A stretch of 64,000 nt of DNA. It comes from Hofstenia miamia. Its lineage: Eukaryota; Xenacoelomorpha; Acoela. The stretch is from NCBI GenBank assembly GCA_004352715.1, contig SCFE01000071.1, positions 1,494,667-1,558,666 on the forward strand, written 5' to 3'. The notes under the pieces are model-generated. The model was given only the letters and a program-made list of their open reading frames with translations. It was not told the DNA's origin and did not search any database. A program made the translations under genes and the position numbers. This document shows positions 23,494 through 33,444 of this stretch, piece by piece; position 1 is the first letter of the stretch, and the number at the start of each line of letters is the position of its first letter.

Positions 23494-24239
23494 AGAAAAA
23501 TCTTAGGTGTGATTTATATTTCATAATAGCGATTACATTACTTGCTTAGGTCATTAGATATCTGATATCCACAATGAGAGATTTAAGTAAGTTACAGTAA
23601 CCTGAATTGATATTTTCTCTACGAAATCCATGCACATATAATATAAATAAGAAAATGTTTAGAAATATTTACAGTATGATATCAAAATTGAGTAACAAAC
23701 AATGATGATTCGTCATGATTCGATTTCATTTTAATAATAATAAACACAACTAAACGTCTGCTATAGCACGTAATATTACCAATCTTAAAATTCTAAGGAA
23801 TAGTCTTTAATATTGGCCTTAAGATCATAAGGCAATAAAATTAATTGCTCAGACAGCTTACTTTTAGCTTCGACTTTCAGGGATCGCGTCGACGGTGGGC
23901 CTTAGCCCCCAATATTCTGCGAAAGAAATTTTTTTAGATTTTGTTGTAGTATTTTGCTGCTTTGAATTACAATGTGAGAACTTCAAATTAATATTAACAC
24001 ATTCGGTTTTCAGAGGAGCCTTGAGGCACACAACGCTTTTTGCTAGAGTTATTTCTTTGCATTACGTTGCCATTCTAAGTTATTTAGCAAGCTTTCAAAA
24101 AAAAATTTCTTCATATTTTAGGAATTTTTGGCACTTCAATAAAAAATTCTTGCAGCGATCTCTGGCTTTCACAGACTAAAATGGCTGAAGTGAGGTCCTG
24201 TTTACTTCTATTTTAACATATGCGTATTTTGTACATGGA

Positions 24240-25400
24240 AGAGTGCACTTTTCAATTTCAGTGAAATTTTTTGCCTAATCTTGTGGAATTCCGGGCTCAC
24301 ATCCAAATAATAATTTAAACAATTTACAGTGTAATATATCCCTTAATATTTTATTGATTGCTCTATTAGTCCATTTCCTTGGGGATGATATGGTGTTATC
24401 AATGACTGCTTTATCCCACATTTTTTTATCAAACACCCCTCTATCTGAATGAATATACGTAGGTGGTTCAAAATCTATACATCCTATGATTTTCTATTTT
24501 TTCGCATTGTGAGGCCTCAGTTGATTCCTTCCAACACGGTGCATGATCAATTAATGTTACAATAAACTTATAGCCCTTTGAACTTTGAAGACGTGCAACT
24601 ATATCAACAACTAAAAATTCTCAAGGTTGCACTATTGGATGACATGCTATTGATGACTTTGCACGATTACATATGCCACATTTTCAAATCAGTTCACTGA
24701 TACATTCGCTCATTTATGGAAAATGATTACCCTTTTCTTTAATTGAACTCATGCATTTCTTAACACCAATGTAACCGGATTTTTCTTGTTTTAATAAAAT
24801 GATTTCACAGTCTAAGGATGTCCAAGTTACACAACAAAACAATTTTCCCATTGGTTTTGCATTTGTATCCAGAGATAAAGTATTATTTCCAGTTAACATC
24901 AAACGAAACATTCCATCCGCAAATGCATTATCACTTCCCTTTTTGTACTTTATCAAAGGCTTTCTTACTAATTTTCTTCCAAAAGTCTTTAATAGAAATG
25001 TTTCAAAGCGAGAATAACGGCTAATAATTCTCTATCCAAAGTAAATAATTTCCTTCAGATGTATTCAATATTTTGCTGAAGTATTCTATTGGTACATCGT
25101 TTTGTTTTAAAAATGCTCCTGTTGCAATATTGTTTGCATCACATTCTAAATAGATTTTGTAGTCTTGTAATTTTTTTGTAAATATAGTTATTTGAAATCA
25201 TTCTGAATAAAGAGTATCTTATCTTAAATAAAAGCTTGTTCTAAATTAGGATGTTGCCATGTAACATTAACATTTAACAATTCTTTGATCTTAAAAATGA
25301 TTTTAAAGTTTCATTTTCCCATTCAAAGGCTTTCTCTCAAGCTGGTGAGCATAATGATAATTGGGGACGTGCGAGAACAGCTTAGCCTTTCATGAGTTTT
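24240..25400 (-). pseudogene. Decayed Gypsy-type LTR retrotransposon pol (RT end, RNase H, integrase start)
   Basis: Read on -, about 25400-25210 encodes the end of RT with AFEWENETLKSF and KIKELLNVNV. About 25200-25020 encodes the RNase H core (ECDANNIATGAFLKQ, PIEYFSKILN, EGNYLL). The frame at 24956-24714 continues with KGSDNAFADGMFRL, the usual link to integrase. Further on, DIVARLQSSKGYKFIVTLID-like integrase core words lie near 24600-24540, with a DNTI..PRKWTNRAI block near 24400-24350. Stops and frameshifts separate all blocks. LTRs were not identified. Family level (Ty3/Gypsy) follows from the RNase H-integrase order. Confidence 0.75.
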
Positions 25401-26780
25401 TTCAAAGACATACATTTATCAAATAAATGTTGACATAACTAACAATGAACATGAACTGCATTTAATTTATTATTAAAAATGTTTACATTGATTAATAGAG
25501 GCAAAAAAGGTTCCTTGAGATTTTTGACACTCGTTCATAGTGAAACAAGTCATTTAATTACAAGACCAAAAGAACATATTAAGGGACATCTTGTAGTTTG
25601 CTTTAAATTTGTTGCCGCAATTTTGTACTGGTGATGATTTTTAATAATCGATGACGTTGTGATTTGTTCTTATATATATTTATATATATATATATATATA
25701 TATAAACTAAGGCCTTTAACTAATACTTCTTTTCCACTGTACATCTTACAGCCATGTGTTTGCATGTGTAGGTAAGAATTAAAATGTTCCCTAAGGTTTT
25801 ACTGTTAACAAGTGCCCACACATTCAAAAACAGCCGCCTTATCGATAGCTCTGAGTATAAATGCTTATCAGGTAATTGCAATAGTAAGAGATGTATACAT
25901 GTATAATATAAAAAGAGGATGTCTTATATGTAAATACCTGCTAAGAATCGGTTCAATTCTTTTTCATTGAAGAATGACTTGGCAAATGTAATTTATGTGC
26001 AAAGTGTGTGCTTGAATGAATTTGACAAAGGCGCACTGTAATCACGGCCTGGCGATGAGTGACGTAGCAGGCTAAAACTCCAGGAGGAGCTGACACATTT
26101 TTAGGTGGGATATTTATTTAGTCATAATTGCTGTTGATAATTTTCTGCAAAATATTAAGACTTGAAAATTAGAAGTATAATCAAATGTAAAGAAAAAAGA
26201 TTTCCCTTCGAAGCTTTAATGAATCATAATTATCAACTTGAGGTAGAGGTTCCTTTTATAGAGCTAATTAAGCCAAATTTTGCTTCTCGAAAACCCATAC
26301 ATAAAAGAAGCAGTTAAAGCTTGTTCATGTTTCTATGGGCTTTTGGAATCTTGATCACCTGAACATTACAAATGGAAACAATTTAAATTTTTTTATAAAA
26401 TTTAAATTTTTAATTAAAAATAGTGAATTTTTTTAAGCAATTCAGTCTCGGAAATATAATTTAGTACAAAGTTTCACTTTCACCAATAGTTTTTTTCCTA
26501 TCTCAGTATTTCTAAATATCATAATAGGCTTTAAAAAAATTGCTTGAGAATTTTGAAAAAATAAGTTTGCCCTTTTGAACTACCATGGGTATTCGCAAAA
26601 AATTGCTTCCACGAAAAAGTGAGCAAATCAGTATCTACAAGTGTAAATTAGTATACATTAAAACGGCTTTCAAATTCATTTTCAATTAAATTTACAGCCT
26701 GACAGACAAAGACTAACAAAAGGAGTTTCATGTAAATCAGAAGGCCGCCACGACTTTGAGGTTCTTCATCAAGGTTGCTG
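25400..26780. other. No gene recognised
   Basis: AT-rich with a (TA)n array at 25671-25704. A short GC-richer patch at 26030-26105 (GGCCTGGCGATGAGTGACG) stands out, and the 11-mer GGCCTGGCGAT recurs inverted near 30710. Confidence 0.4.
25671..25704. repeat. (TA)n microsatellite
   Basis: Nearly pure TA run. Confidence 0.9.
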
Positions 26781-27217
26781 ATTCGTGGATATCTACTTTG
26801 TATGGATCAGACATTTTTGTAGATATTCATGGATTATTTTTGATCAAAAACAATGGCTAGCAGATAAATTCATTCATACTTATGGTAAATTCTTAAAAAT
26901 GAGTAGACAACTCAGATATTTTGTGGTATATAACTGCCGATATACGTGTGTACCAATCACACAACACTATGGGAGCTAACTAAGTGTTATTTTCAATCGG
27001 AATGAATCAACTGCGTAGGTTACAGGGACGTCTGAGTATATGTATTCGGCGTGAATTGATTCATGAAATTTTTGTTGATTGGATTGGATATTGATAGGAA
27101 AATATTCGATCCCCGTCAACCTTGTTCCCCATTCCATCCTCCTCGAATAGCTCATCTATCTCTACAGAGCCAATCCATAGTCTCAAAAAAAGTGCGCACT
27201 CTACTAATTTAAGATGG

Positions 27218-27922
27218 TCCGCTAATATTAAAGTTCTTGCAGAAAATTACCGACCAATTTCAGTATTAACAATAATTAATAAAATATTTGAAAAATTATT
27301 ATTCAACCAAATTAACCTATATGTGGAACAAAATGAATTAATATCAAAACATCAGTTTGGATTTCAAAAAGATACCTCTACAAATGATGCCTTACTTTAT
27401 GCTGTTGAAGACTGGAGATCAAAACTAGATAGGAATGAAAAAATATATATAGCATCATTAGATATTTCAAAGGCATTTAATTCAATAAACCATTCTATTT
27501 TATTGGAAAAGTTAAAGCAGATTTATAATTTTAGTGATTCATTAATAGAATTATTAAATAGTTACTTAAGTAATAGATATCAGTATGTGAAACTCAACGA
27601 AGAAATATCAAATTCATTAGAAATAAACCATGGAGTACCACAAGGATCAGTACTGGGTCCATTACTATTTAAGTTATATGTAAATGATATGGATCAGCAC
27701 ATTAATAGTAATCATGTACAATTTGCAGATGATACTCTTATTTATTGTAATGATATTTTAAATTTACAGGAAAATGTTGAAAAATTGCAATCATTCTTTA
27801 ATAATAATTTGTTAAAATTAAATATTGAAAAAACTATATTTATGGTAATTAAGAATAGAAGAAATGAATCAACATTAGAAAGTATTAAGATATGTAACAA
27901 CATCATTCACGAATCACCAAAA
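27218..27922 (+). mobile_element. LINE reverse transcriptase domain, open frame
   Basis: About 235 uninterrupted codons of non-LTR reverse transcriptase: AENYRPISVL, KQ-type FGFQKDTST, LDISKAFNSINHSILLEKL, NHGVPQGSVLGPLLF and VQFADDTLIYC. The two motifs carrying the catalytic Asp residues (LDISKAF and FADD) are intact. Upstream of AENYRPIS the frame no longer matches endonuclease or linker. The frame ends at an N (27923), after which unrelated sequence follows. This is the best-preserved RT in the window, but truncated on both sides. CR1/Jockey-like by motif style (inference). Confidence 0.88.
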
Positions 27923-28340
27923 NGTTGTTGTTGTTGTCTTGGTTTCCACATCTATTCCTTCCTTACACATTTCCTTGAATAAAGTTTGACGTCAATCCAT
28001 CTGTACTTCGGCCAAAATATCTCTTTCCTCTTTATTACTCAAGAACAGACAACAAGTTCTTGGTAATATGGGTTTCGTTTGCCGCATGATGTCATCCTCT
28101 GTATAATGTATCAGATCCTCGCTTTGGGATTGCTCAGTTCTTACCGATTTTTGAATGGTTCTTCCGTTTTCCATGAATTGGGCTTCTTGATTTTTGAAAA
28201 AATCTACTGAAGTTTAGTGGGTTGCCAGTTCCGATTATTCTTCAGGGATAAAAATTTCGGACATTCTGGCTGTCTCCTCTTCTTCAAATCTCCAAGATCT
28301 CATATTTTTCAAACGGAGCCATGATACTAATTTATGGCCC
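27923..28340 (-). other. Unidentified degenerate coding-like segment
   Basis: On -, 28330-27992 reads as protein-like sequence with two stops (WRFEEEETARMSEIF..., then ENGRTIQKSV..., then KPILPRTCCLFLSNKEERD). Composition is less AT-rich than its surroundings. I do not recognise the family; it may be a decayed transposon ORF or gene fragment. It adjoins the single N at 27923 that ends the LINE frame. Confidence 0.3.
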
Positions 28341-28809
28341 ATACAAACCAAAGTTTGGTTATACTATCATATCTGAAAGTTATTATTACCTTATTTGGTC
28401 GCTATTGCAATTACTATGATCATTAAACAGAAGTCTCCCTCTCTCTCGATCCTCTGGGTATTATCAGAAGATAAAAGTGCAGATTACTCAAGCAGACTGC
28501 AATTTCTTTGATGAACTAATATTTCGTTTTTCTTTGTATATCACATATATACCTGACAGCATTTGTATTAGCATTTTTGTACTCCTATGAATATCCTAAG
28601 GTTCTCACTATTGAAAAAATAAAATATATAAACGCTATAAACCCTATATCGTAAGTCACAGATTTTTGGGCTATACACTTATATTAAAAACTTTTATCAA
28701 GAAAACGAATTTCGATTATTAGATGAACTGGATAGACGACGCTATTTAACGCTACTTACCCGAATCCATACCTAGTTCTGTCATAATTCAATTTGTTTTG
28801 TTAGTTCAA

Positions 28810-30440
28810 TTTATTTCTTCCAGTGCATATGAGGTTGTCCACAAATATCTTCCCATTCCAGGCTTAAGGTACCTACGTGATTACACATCAGGTACAATAA
28901 ATATTAACAATTTTATTGCTGATAAAGCTTCGAAAGGATCAGATTGTGCTAGTTCATTTTATGAAATGTAGCTGAAAAAAGATGTCAATATTCAAAGAAA
29001 GTTTTTCATGGTGTTAGTCAAGATTTTGAACTTTATGCATTTATGGTGACATTCTTAAAAAGTGGTGAATGTTTTGTTGTTAAATCAATTCCAATTGTAA
29101 AATTGACTTCACACCTTCTAGTTAATAAAATTCAATCAGTTATGGATTATATTTTATCCTTGAACGTTAATGGCAAAGCACTCGTTTGTGACAACACGAG
29201 AGTTAAGATCGCCGCCTTTTCGTCTTTGCTAAAAACTTAAGGATCCCCTAGATCGACATTTTTAGCTAAACACAGAGAATTTCATGAAATAAATCTTATG
29301 TATGATGTTTACACATTATTAATTCAGTACGAAATAACTTTTCTCGGTTTAAGATATTTACATTGCATGCCATTCATGTTAAATGTTTTTTTTGAAAACA
29401 ACATTCCTCATACTGTGAAATCCTCATGGTCTTCATTAATCAAACTTTTCGCAAAAAATCGTATGCTAAAAATGGCGCCTACTCTTTTTAATTTCTGCTC
29501 TTTTTGAACACAATTGTGAAAAACAAAGTGTGAAGCTTGCTTTAAATGTCTTCGTTATTTGAATTTGAACTGCAATATTATATTACTTCCCGGACGACAA
29601 AGAATGCATAACTGGCGAGTTCATCAAATTATTTTACGTATGGTGGAACATTCTAAGTGGAAAATCGAGTTGTTCTCCACTTCATTTATCTCGTGGAATT
29701 AGTCCAAAGGATGAAAAAATTCATTTTCTAAAAACATTTGCAGATTTGCAGGTTAATAGATGGAAGTCCACCAATCTTCCAGGCCTGACAACTAAAAAAT
29801 TTAATGCAATTAAGTCAACAACTTTACCAATTGTTAACTTATCTTCTCGATTATTGGAAACTAATTCATATTAATGTGTACTTAATCGAGAATCGAGATT
29901 TTATCAAGAAAATTTAAAACATCACTTTGGCTGATATCGGCGAATGAGTGGCGGAAAATTCCTGTTAGAACTTTTTGATGTGGAGAAATCGGAACAGCTC
30001 ATGAAATTAAAATCATTTCTACGCAACGACGAGGCAGATGAGCTAAAGATCATCTTGGAATCAAATGATAGTGGCACAAAAGACTTTTCTAATTTTGTAA
30101 TGGATGAACCTTCTCTTATCGAAATTGACAATATTGAATTGGAGATTATTACTTATATGTGTGGTTATTTTTTTATTTAAAAACAGTTTTATAGAAAGTT
30201 GTTCCAATTGCACCCAATGCTATCTGTGATAGTACATTAAACTCAACATTGTTAGATGACGTCAATCGTGGTGGTCATCGTATTCCTTCATCGAATTTAT
30301 GTAAAATTTTCGTAAAATTTTTCCGCATTATAGCCACAAATCAGGATGAAGTATTACCGGAGTTTTCTGGAAATTTGTTCAGTTAAACAGTGAAGCTATT
30401 AATTGCAAGCATTAAATCTGAAGAGTTTAATAGTTTTTGT
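28810..30440 (+). pseudogene. P-element/THAP9-like transposase, frameshifted
   Basis: Ordered conserved words in changing frames. 28820-29210: SSAYEVVHKYLPIPGLRYLR, then a catalytic-domain-like region with SVMDYILSLNVNGKALVCDN. 29300-29480: LHIINSVRNNFSRFKIF, equivalent to the HLIKSIRNNLL helix, then an AKNRMLKMAPTLFN-like insertion-domain motif. 29940-30170: acidic C-terminal helices. 30250-30390: DDVNRGGHRIPSSNL, equivalent to the RGGL..PS block near the C-terminus of P-type transposases. Stops at about 28969, 29238 and 29505 and several frame changes make it non-functional. An N-terminal THAP zinc finger is not visible. No terminal inverted repeats found. Confidence 0.62.
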
Positions 30441-31019
30441 GTTATTCACTTTGAAGAAGTTATTGAATAAATATCAAAGTGTATTGCAAATATATATATT
30501 TCAACGATTTGCAAAAAACAGTTAATGATTTATTAAGCATTTCAAGGTGCAAGGTTTTAAAAATGCTACGTGTAGAAATATATAACAGTGTATTTATTTC
30601 TATAAAGCCTAATAACATATATTATAATGAACTAGTCAATTATTTTATTTAAGCTATGAAAAATGCGTTTGTAAAAGGATTGCCTCATTTGTATTTGAGT
30701 GTACTGTGAATCGCCAGGCCTTGTTTATCGTAGGAATTGATGTGATACACAACAATATATTTACAGGAATTCAAATTTGAAAAAATTCAACCATGTTAGG
30801 GGTACCAAAGCCTAAGATTAATATGAAATTTGAATTTATTATTCTTATCCAACTACCTTTAAATATGCAAATTTGATCACAATGTTCAAATTCGAAAAAA
30901 TCTGGCAAACTTTCTATATTTGATTTTAAGTATGAAATATTATTACTTAATAAGTAACAGCCTATTTACAATATAAATCAAAAAAATTTCCTTAATAGTT
31001 ACTCTTGCTTTGGTACAAA
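30441..31019. other. No gene recognised; possible downstream part of the beta-helix gene
   Basis: AT-rich. If the - strand gene at 31020-32291 continues through a donor at its end, further exons would lie here or beyond, but none is identifiable. Confidence 0.35.
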
Positions 31020-32291
31020 TTACTCTCCAAAAAATACGTAATAAAAAGTTCCATTTCGTGATAGCTTTAAAGTTGGGAAATTACAATTACTTTGAGCTCT
31101 TTTCTGAAGTTCCTTCTTGGAAAATATTACTGTGTTATTTGAAAATTTTTTTTCCGTTGCTGTTGTTTTGTTATGCCAAAATGGACAGTCATCTAAATAT
31201 GTCGAAGATGTTATATCATATAAACCATTTCTAATTGTTAAAGATTTTCCGATGAAATAATATATTCTGAAAAAAAGATTTCTTTCGAAAAATTCTTGAG
31301 AAATTGAAATTTCACTACCATTGACCTCAATTGCGCTGGTTTTACTATCGTACACATCCGTATTTTCAATATAGGTGTTATTTGAAATTATCACCGTAGA
31401 CTTTACAGCACCACCAACATCGCTAAATGAATAAAGTAGTGTGCATATATTAAATCGAAACTTATTTCGGGTAACAGTAATTACTCCGTCTGAGGTTTCA
31501 AAGAATGCCAATTGACCCGTTAATGTGTTGTTTGTTAATGTATTGTTTATTAAGGAATCAGAAAAAAAATTTGAATTGTTCACGAATTGATAAAGACAAG
31601 TACTGCCTGTATTAGAATGAAATATATTATCCTCCAAGTGCATCCCTGACTGCCAAAACAATAGTAACCTTCTAAACTCGCGATTGAATGTAAATCTATT
31701 TTCTATAAACTTTGGTAAAGATTTTTCCTGCGACTTCAAGTTTTTAATTAAAAAAACAGCTTCAAAATGCCAAAGCTTTGAGAAATTCGATTTTTCCACT
31801 GCAAACAAATTTCTTCCACAACGCATTTTAAAAAGGGCATCATTAAATTTTCCATTACCTGCTTCCACTGGAACACTAGAAAAGAAGCTTTTGGAAATAT
31901 TCAATTTGCAAGTGCTAAGAGGGTAGTCAGGTTGATAAAAAGCTTTTGCACTGTAGAAGCCAATAACGTCTATCAATATGAGATTGTCACTTTGAATTGT
32001 TTTGTAGTTATTCCCAATATTTACATTATTCAGCACAATGATTGTTTTAGCTCCAAAGCACGAGGGAAGCAAATGTGTGTCAAATCTAGGGGCAGTTGAC
32101 CCAAATCCCTCTACTTCAATCTTCATAGCGTTAGGATCAACGCTGATTCTCACGCTGCCATTTATATAACAATCCATTTTCACTCGAGTAGAAATATGTT
32201 CAATTTGAGTAGAATCGCAGTAGTTTATTGCAGCAAATAGGCCATGAATTTTGCTTAGCAAAATATATTTTGCAAATAATATAGCAAACAT
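31020..32291 (-). CDS. Secreted, beta-helix-like glycoprotein (single long exon)
   Basis: A 423-codon open frame, by far the longest non-transposon ORF here. It opens with a hydrophobic leader (residues 1-22, MFAILFAKYILL onward), then a Cys-containing N-terminal region (YCDSTQ, RVKMDCYING, SCFGAK, TCKLNIS). The middle and C-terminal part consists of short strands separated by Asn-rich turns (NNVNIGNNY, SNNTYIENTDVY, NNTLTNNTLTG), the style of right-handed parallel beta-helix proteins. It has many N-x-S/T sites, fitting a secreted or surface protein. TAA follows FFGE. A donor-like GTATTT sits five codons earlier (TAC|GTATTT), so the exon may instead be spliced onward. No specific homologue recognised; the fold is inferred from repeat style only. 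Confidence 0.65.
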   Translation of the reverse strand: MFAILFAKYILLSKIHGLFAAINYCDSTQIEHISTRVKMDCYINGSVRISVDPNAMKIEVEGFGSTAPRFDTHLLPSCFGAKTIIVLNNVNIGNNYKTIQSDNLILIDVIGFYSAKAFYQPDYPLSTCKLNISKSFFSSVPVEAGNGKFNDALFKMRCGRNLFAVEKSNFSKLWHFEAVFLIKNLKSQEKSLPKFIENRFTFNREFRRLLLFWQSGMHLEDNIFHSNTGSTCLYQFVNNSNFFSDSLINNTLTNNTLTGQLAFFETSDGVITVTRNKFRFNICTLLYSFSDVGGAVKSTVIISNNTYIENTDVYDSKTSAIEVNGSEISISQEFFERNLFFRIYYFIGKSLTIRNGLYDITSSTYLDDCPFWHNKTTATEKKFSNNTVIFSKKELQKRAQSNCNFPTLKLSRNGTFYYVFFGE

Positions 32292-32299
32292 TCCTTAGT

Positions 32300-32950
32300 T
32301 AAAATTTTATTTACCACCAATTTTAGAAACAGTTTAAGTGCAATAAACTTTTAAGTGTATAATATTTTACTTGCAATCATTGATATTTAAATTACTTAGA
32401 GTTAAAATTTTTTAGGTATTGCTTAACATTAATGGGGAGAGTGCGACAAGTTGCAACAGAAGTTAGTTGTACCGCTGCGCTTTACAATTTTCATGATATA
32501 TTATAGAATTGTAAGTCAGACAGAATTTTTGTTTTGTGTTTAGGTTACAAAAACTATATTGCTGATATAGTTCATAATCTCATTTGTTGCCTTTTCTATT
32601 CTACACAAAAATTGTACTCAAAATTAAGAAAGTTGTGCACAAAAACACCGCACTGCCTCATAACGCAAAATTCTATTATTAGCATAAGTTAACAAAGAGT
32701 GTTAAATAAACGGAAACAAAAGAAAAAATACGAAATAAGAAACGGACAACAATCAGGCTCCTAAACAGAATTAATATATAATGGAGAAAGAGTAAACGAA
32801 AGCACACGTGAATACATAAGGGAGATATTGACGCTAATTCAACACGACGAGAATGAAAACTACAAAAGGAAACTAAATAAAACCAAACAAACAACTAAAC
32901 TAAAGTAATAAATTAATAGATTCGCATTCACACATACTTACAGAGGCGCT
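32300..32950. other. Presumed upstream region of the beta-helix gene
   Basis: AT-rich; a purine-rich patch at 32690-32910 gives a shadow ORF on -. No promoter motif can be singled out. Confidence 0.35.
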
Positions 32951-32959
32951 AAAAGGACT

Positions 32960-33425
32960 AGAAAATATCTAAATGATGGCTGATGTTTGAGAAAGGCAAT
33001 GATTTTTATGATGTACTCTATATTGGAAATTTGATGTACTAAGGATGTCGGAAATTTTTTGAATGCCTTCAGGTTTTAACGGTATTCTGGTTGCACAGTG
33101 AAATATTATGTGTTTGGAATTTTCGTTATCTAAGTTACATAATCTACATAATGGTTCTTTGATTAATCTAGCAAAAAAAATTTATCTCGTTTGATAATAC
33201 GACATTACGCATAATTGTTTTATAGTAGGGGCATGTAGTAGAAGCGTTTAATTTTTGACGAATATTTCGTATACAAAATCTAAAGATAAGCCAATAACTA
33301 GAAGTTCAAATATTTTAGATATATCTGGTTCATGAGGTTGATAGAAATATTTTAAACCAAATTTGAGTGACTTCGATAAAATGATGTTACAAAGAATGGC
33401 CTGTAAATTTCTTCTATCAATAAAA
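32960..33425 (-). mobile_element. LINE reverse transcriptase 3' tail with CCHC zinc knuckle
   Basis: On -, about 33420-33290 reads RNLQAILCNIILSKSLKFGL and about 33150-33080 reads PLCRLCNLDNENSKHIIFHC, a C-x2-C-x8-H-x4-C-type knuckle typical of the C-terminus of several LINE pols. Stops interrupt the link. Orientation is opposite to the RT element that starts at 33445. Confidence 0.55.
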
Positions 33426-33444
33426 TTTTGATATAATTTTAGAA

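Noticed and set aside
26050-30722. GGCCTGGCGAT at 26055 and its inverse near 30712 as possible ends of a P-like element
   Set aside because: Only eleven shared bases, no target duplication, and several unrelated elements lie between.
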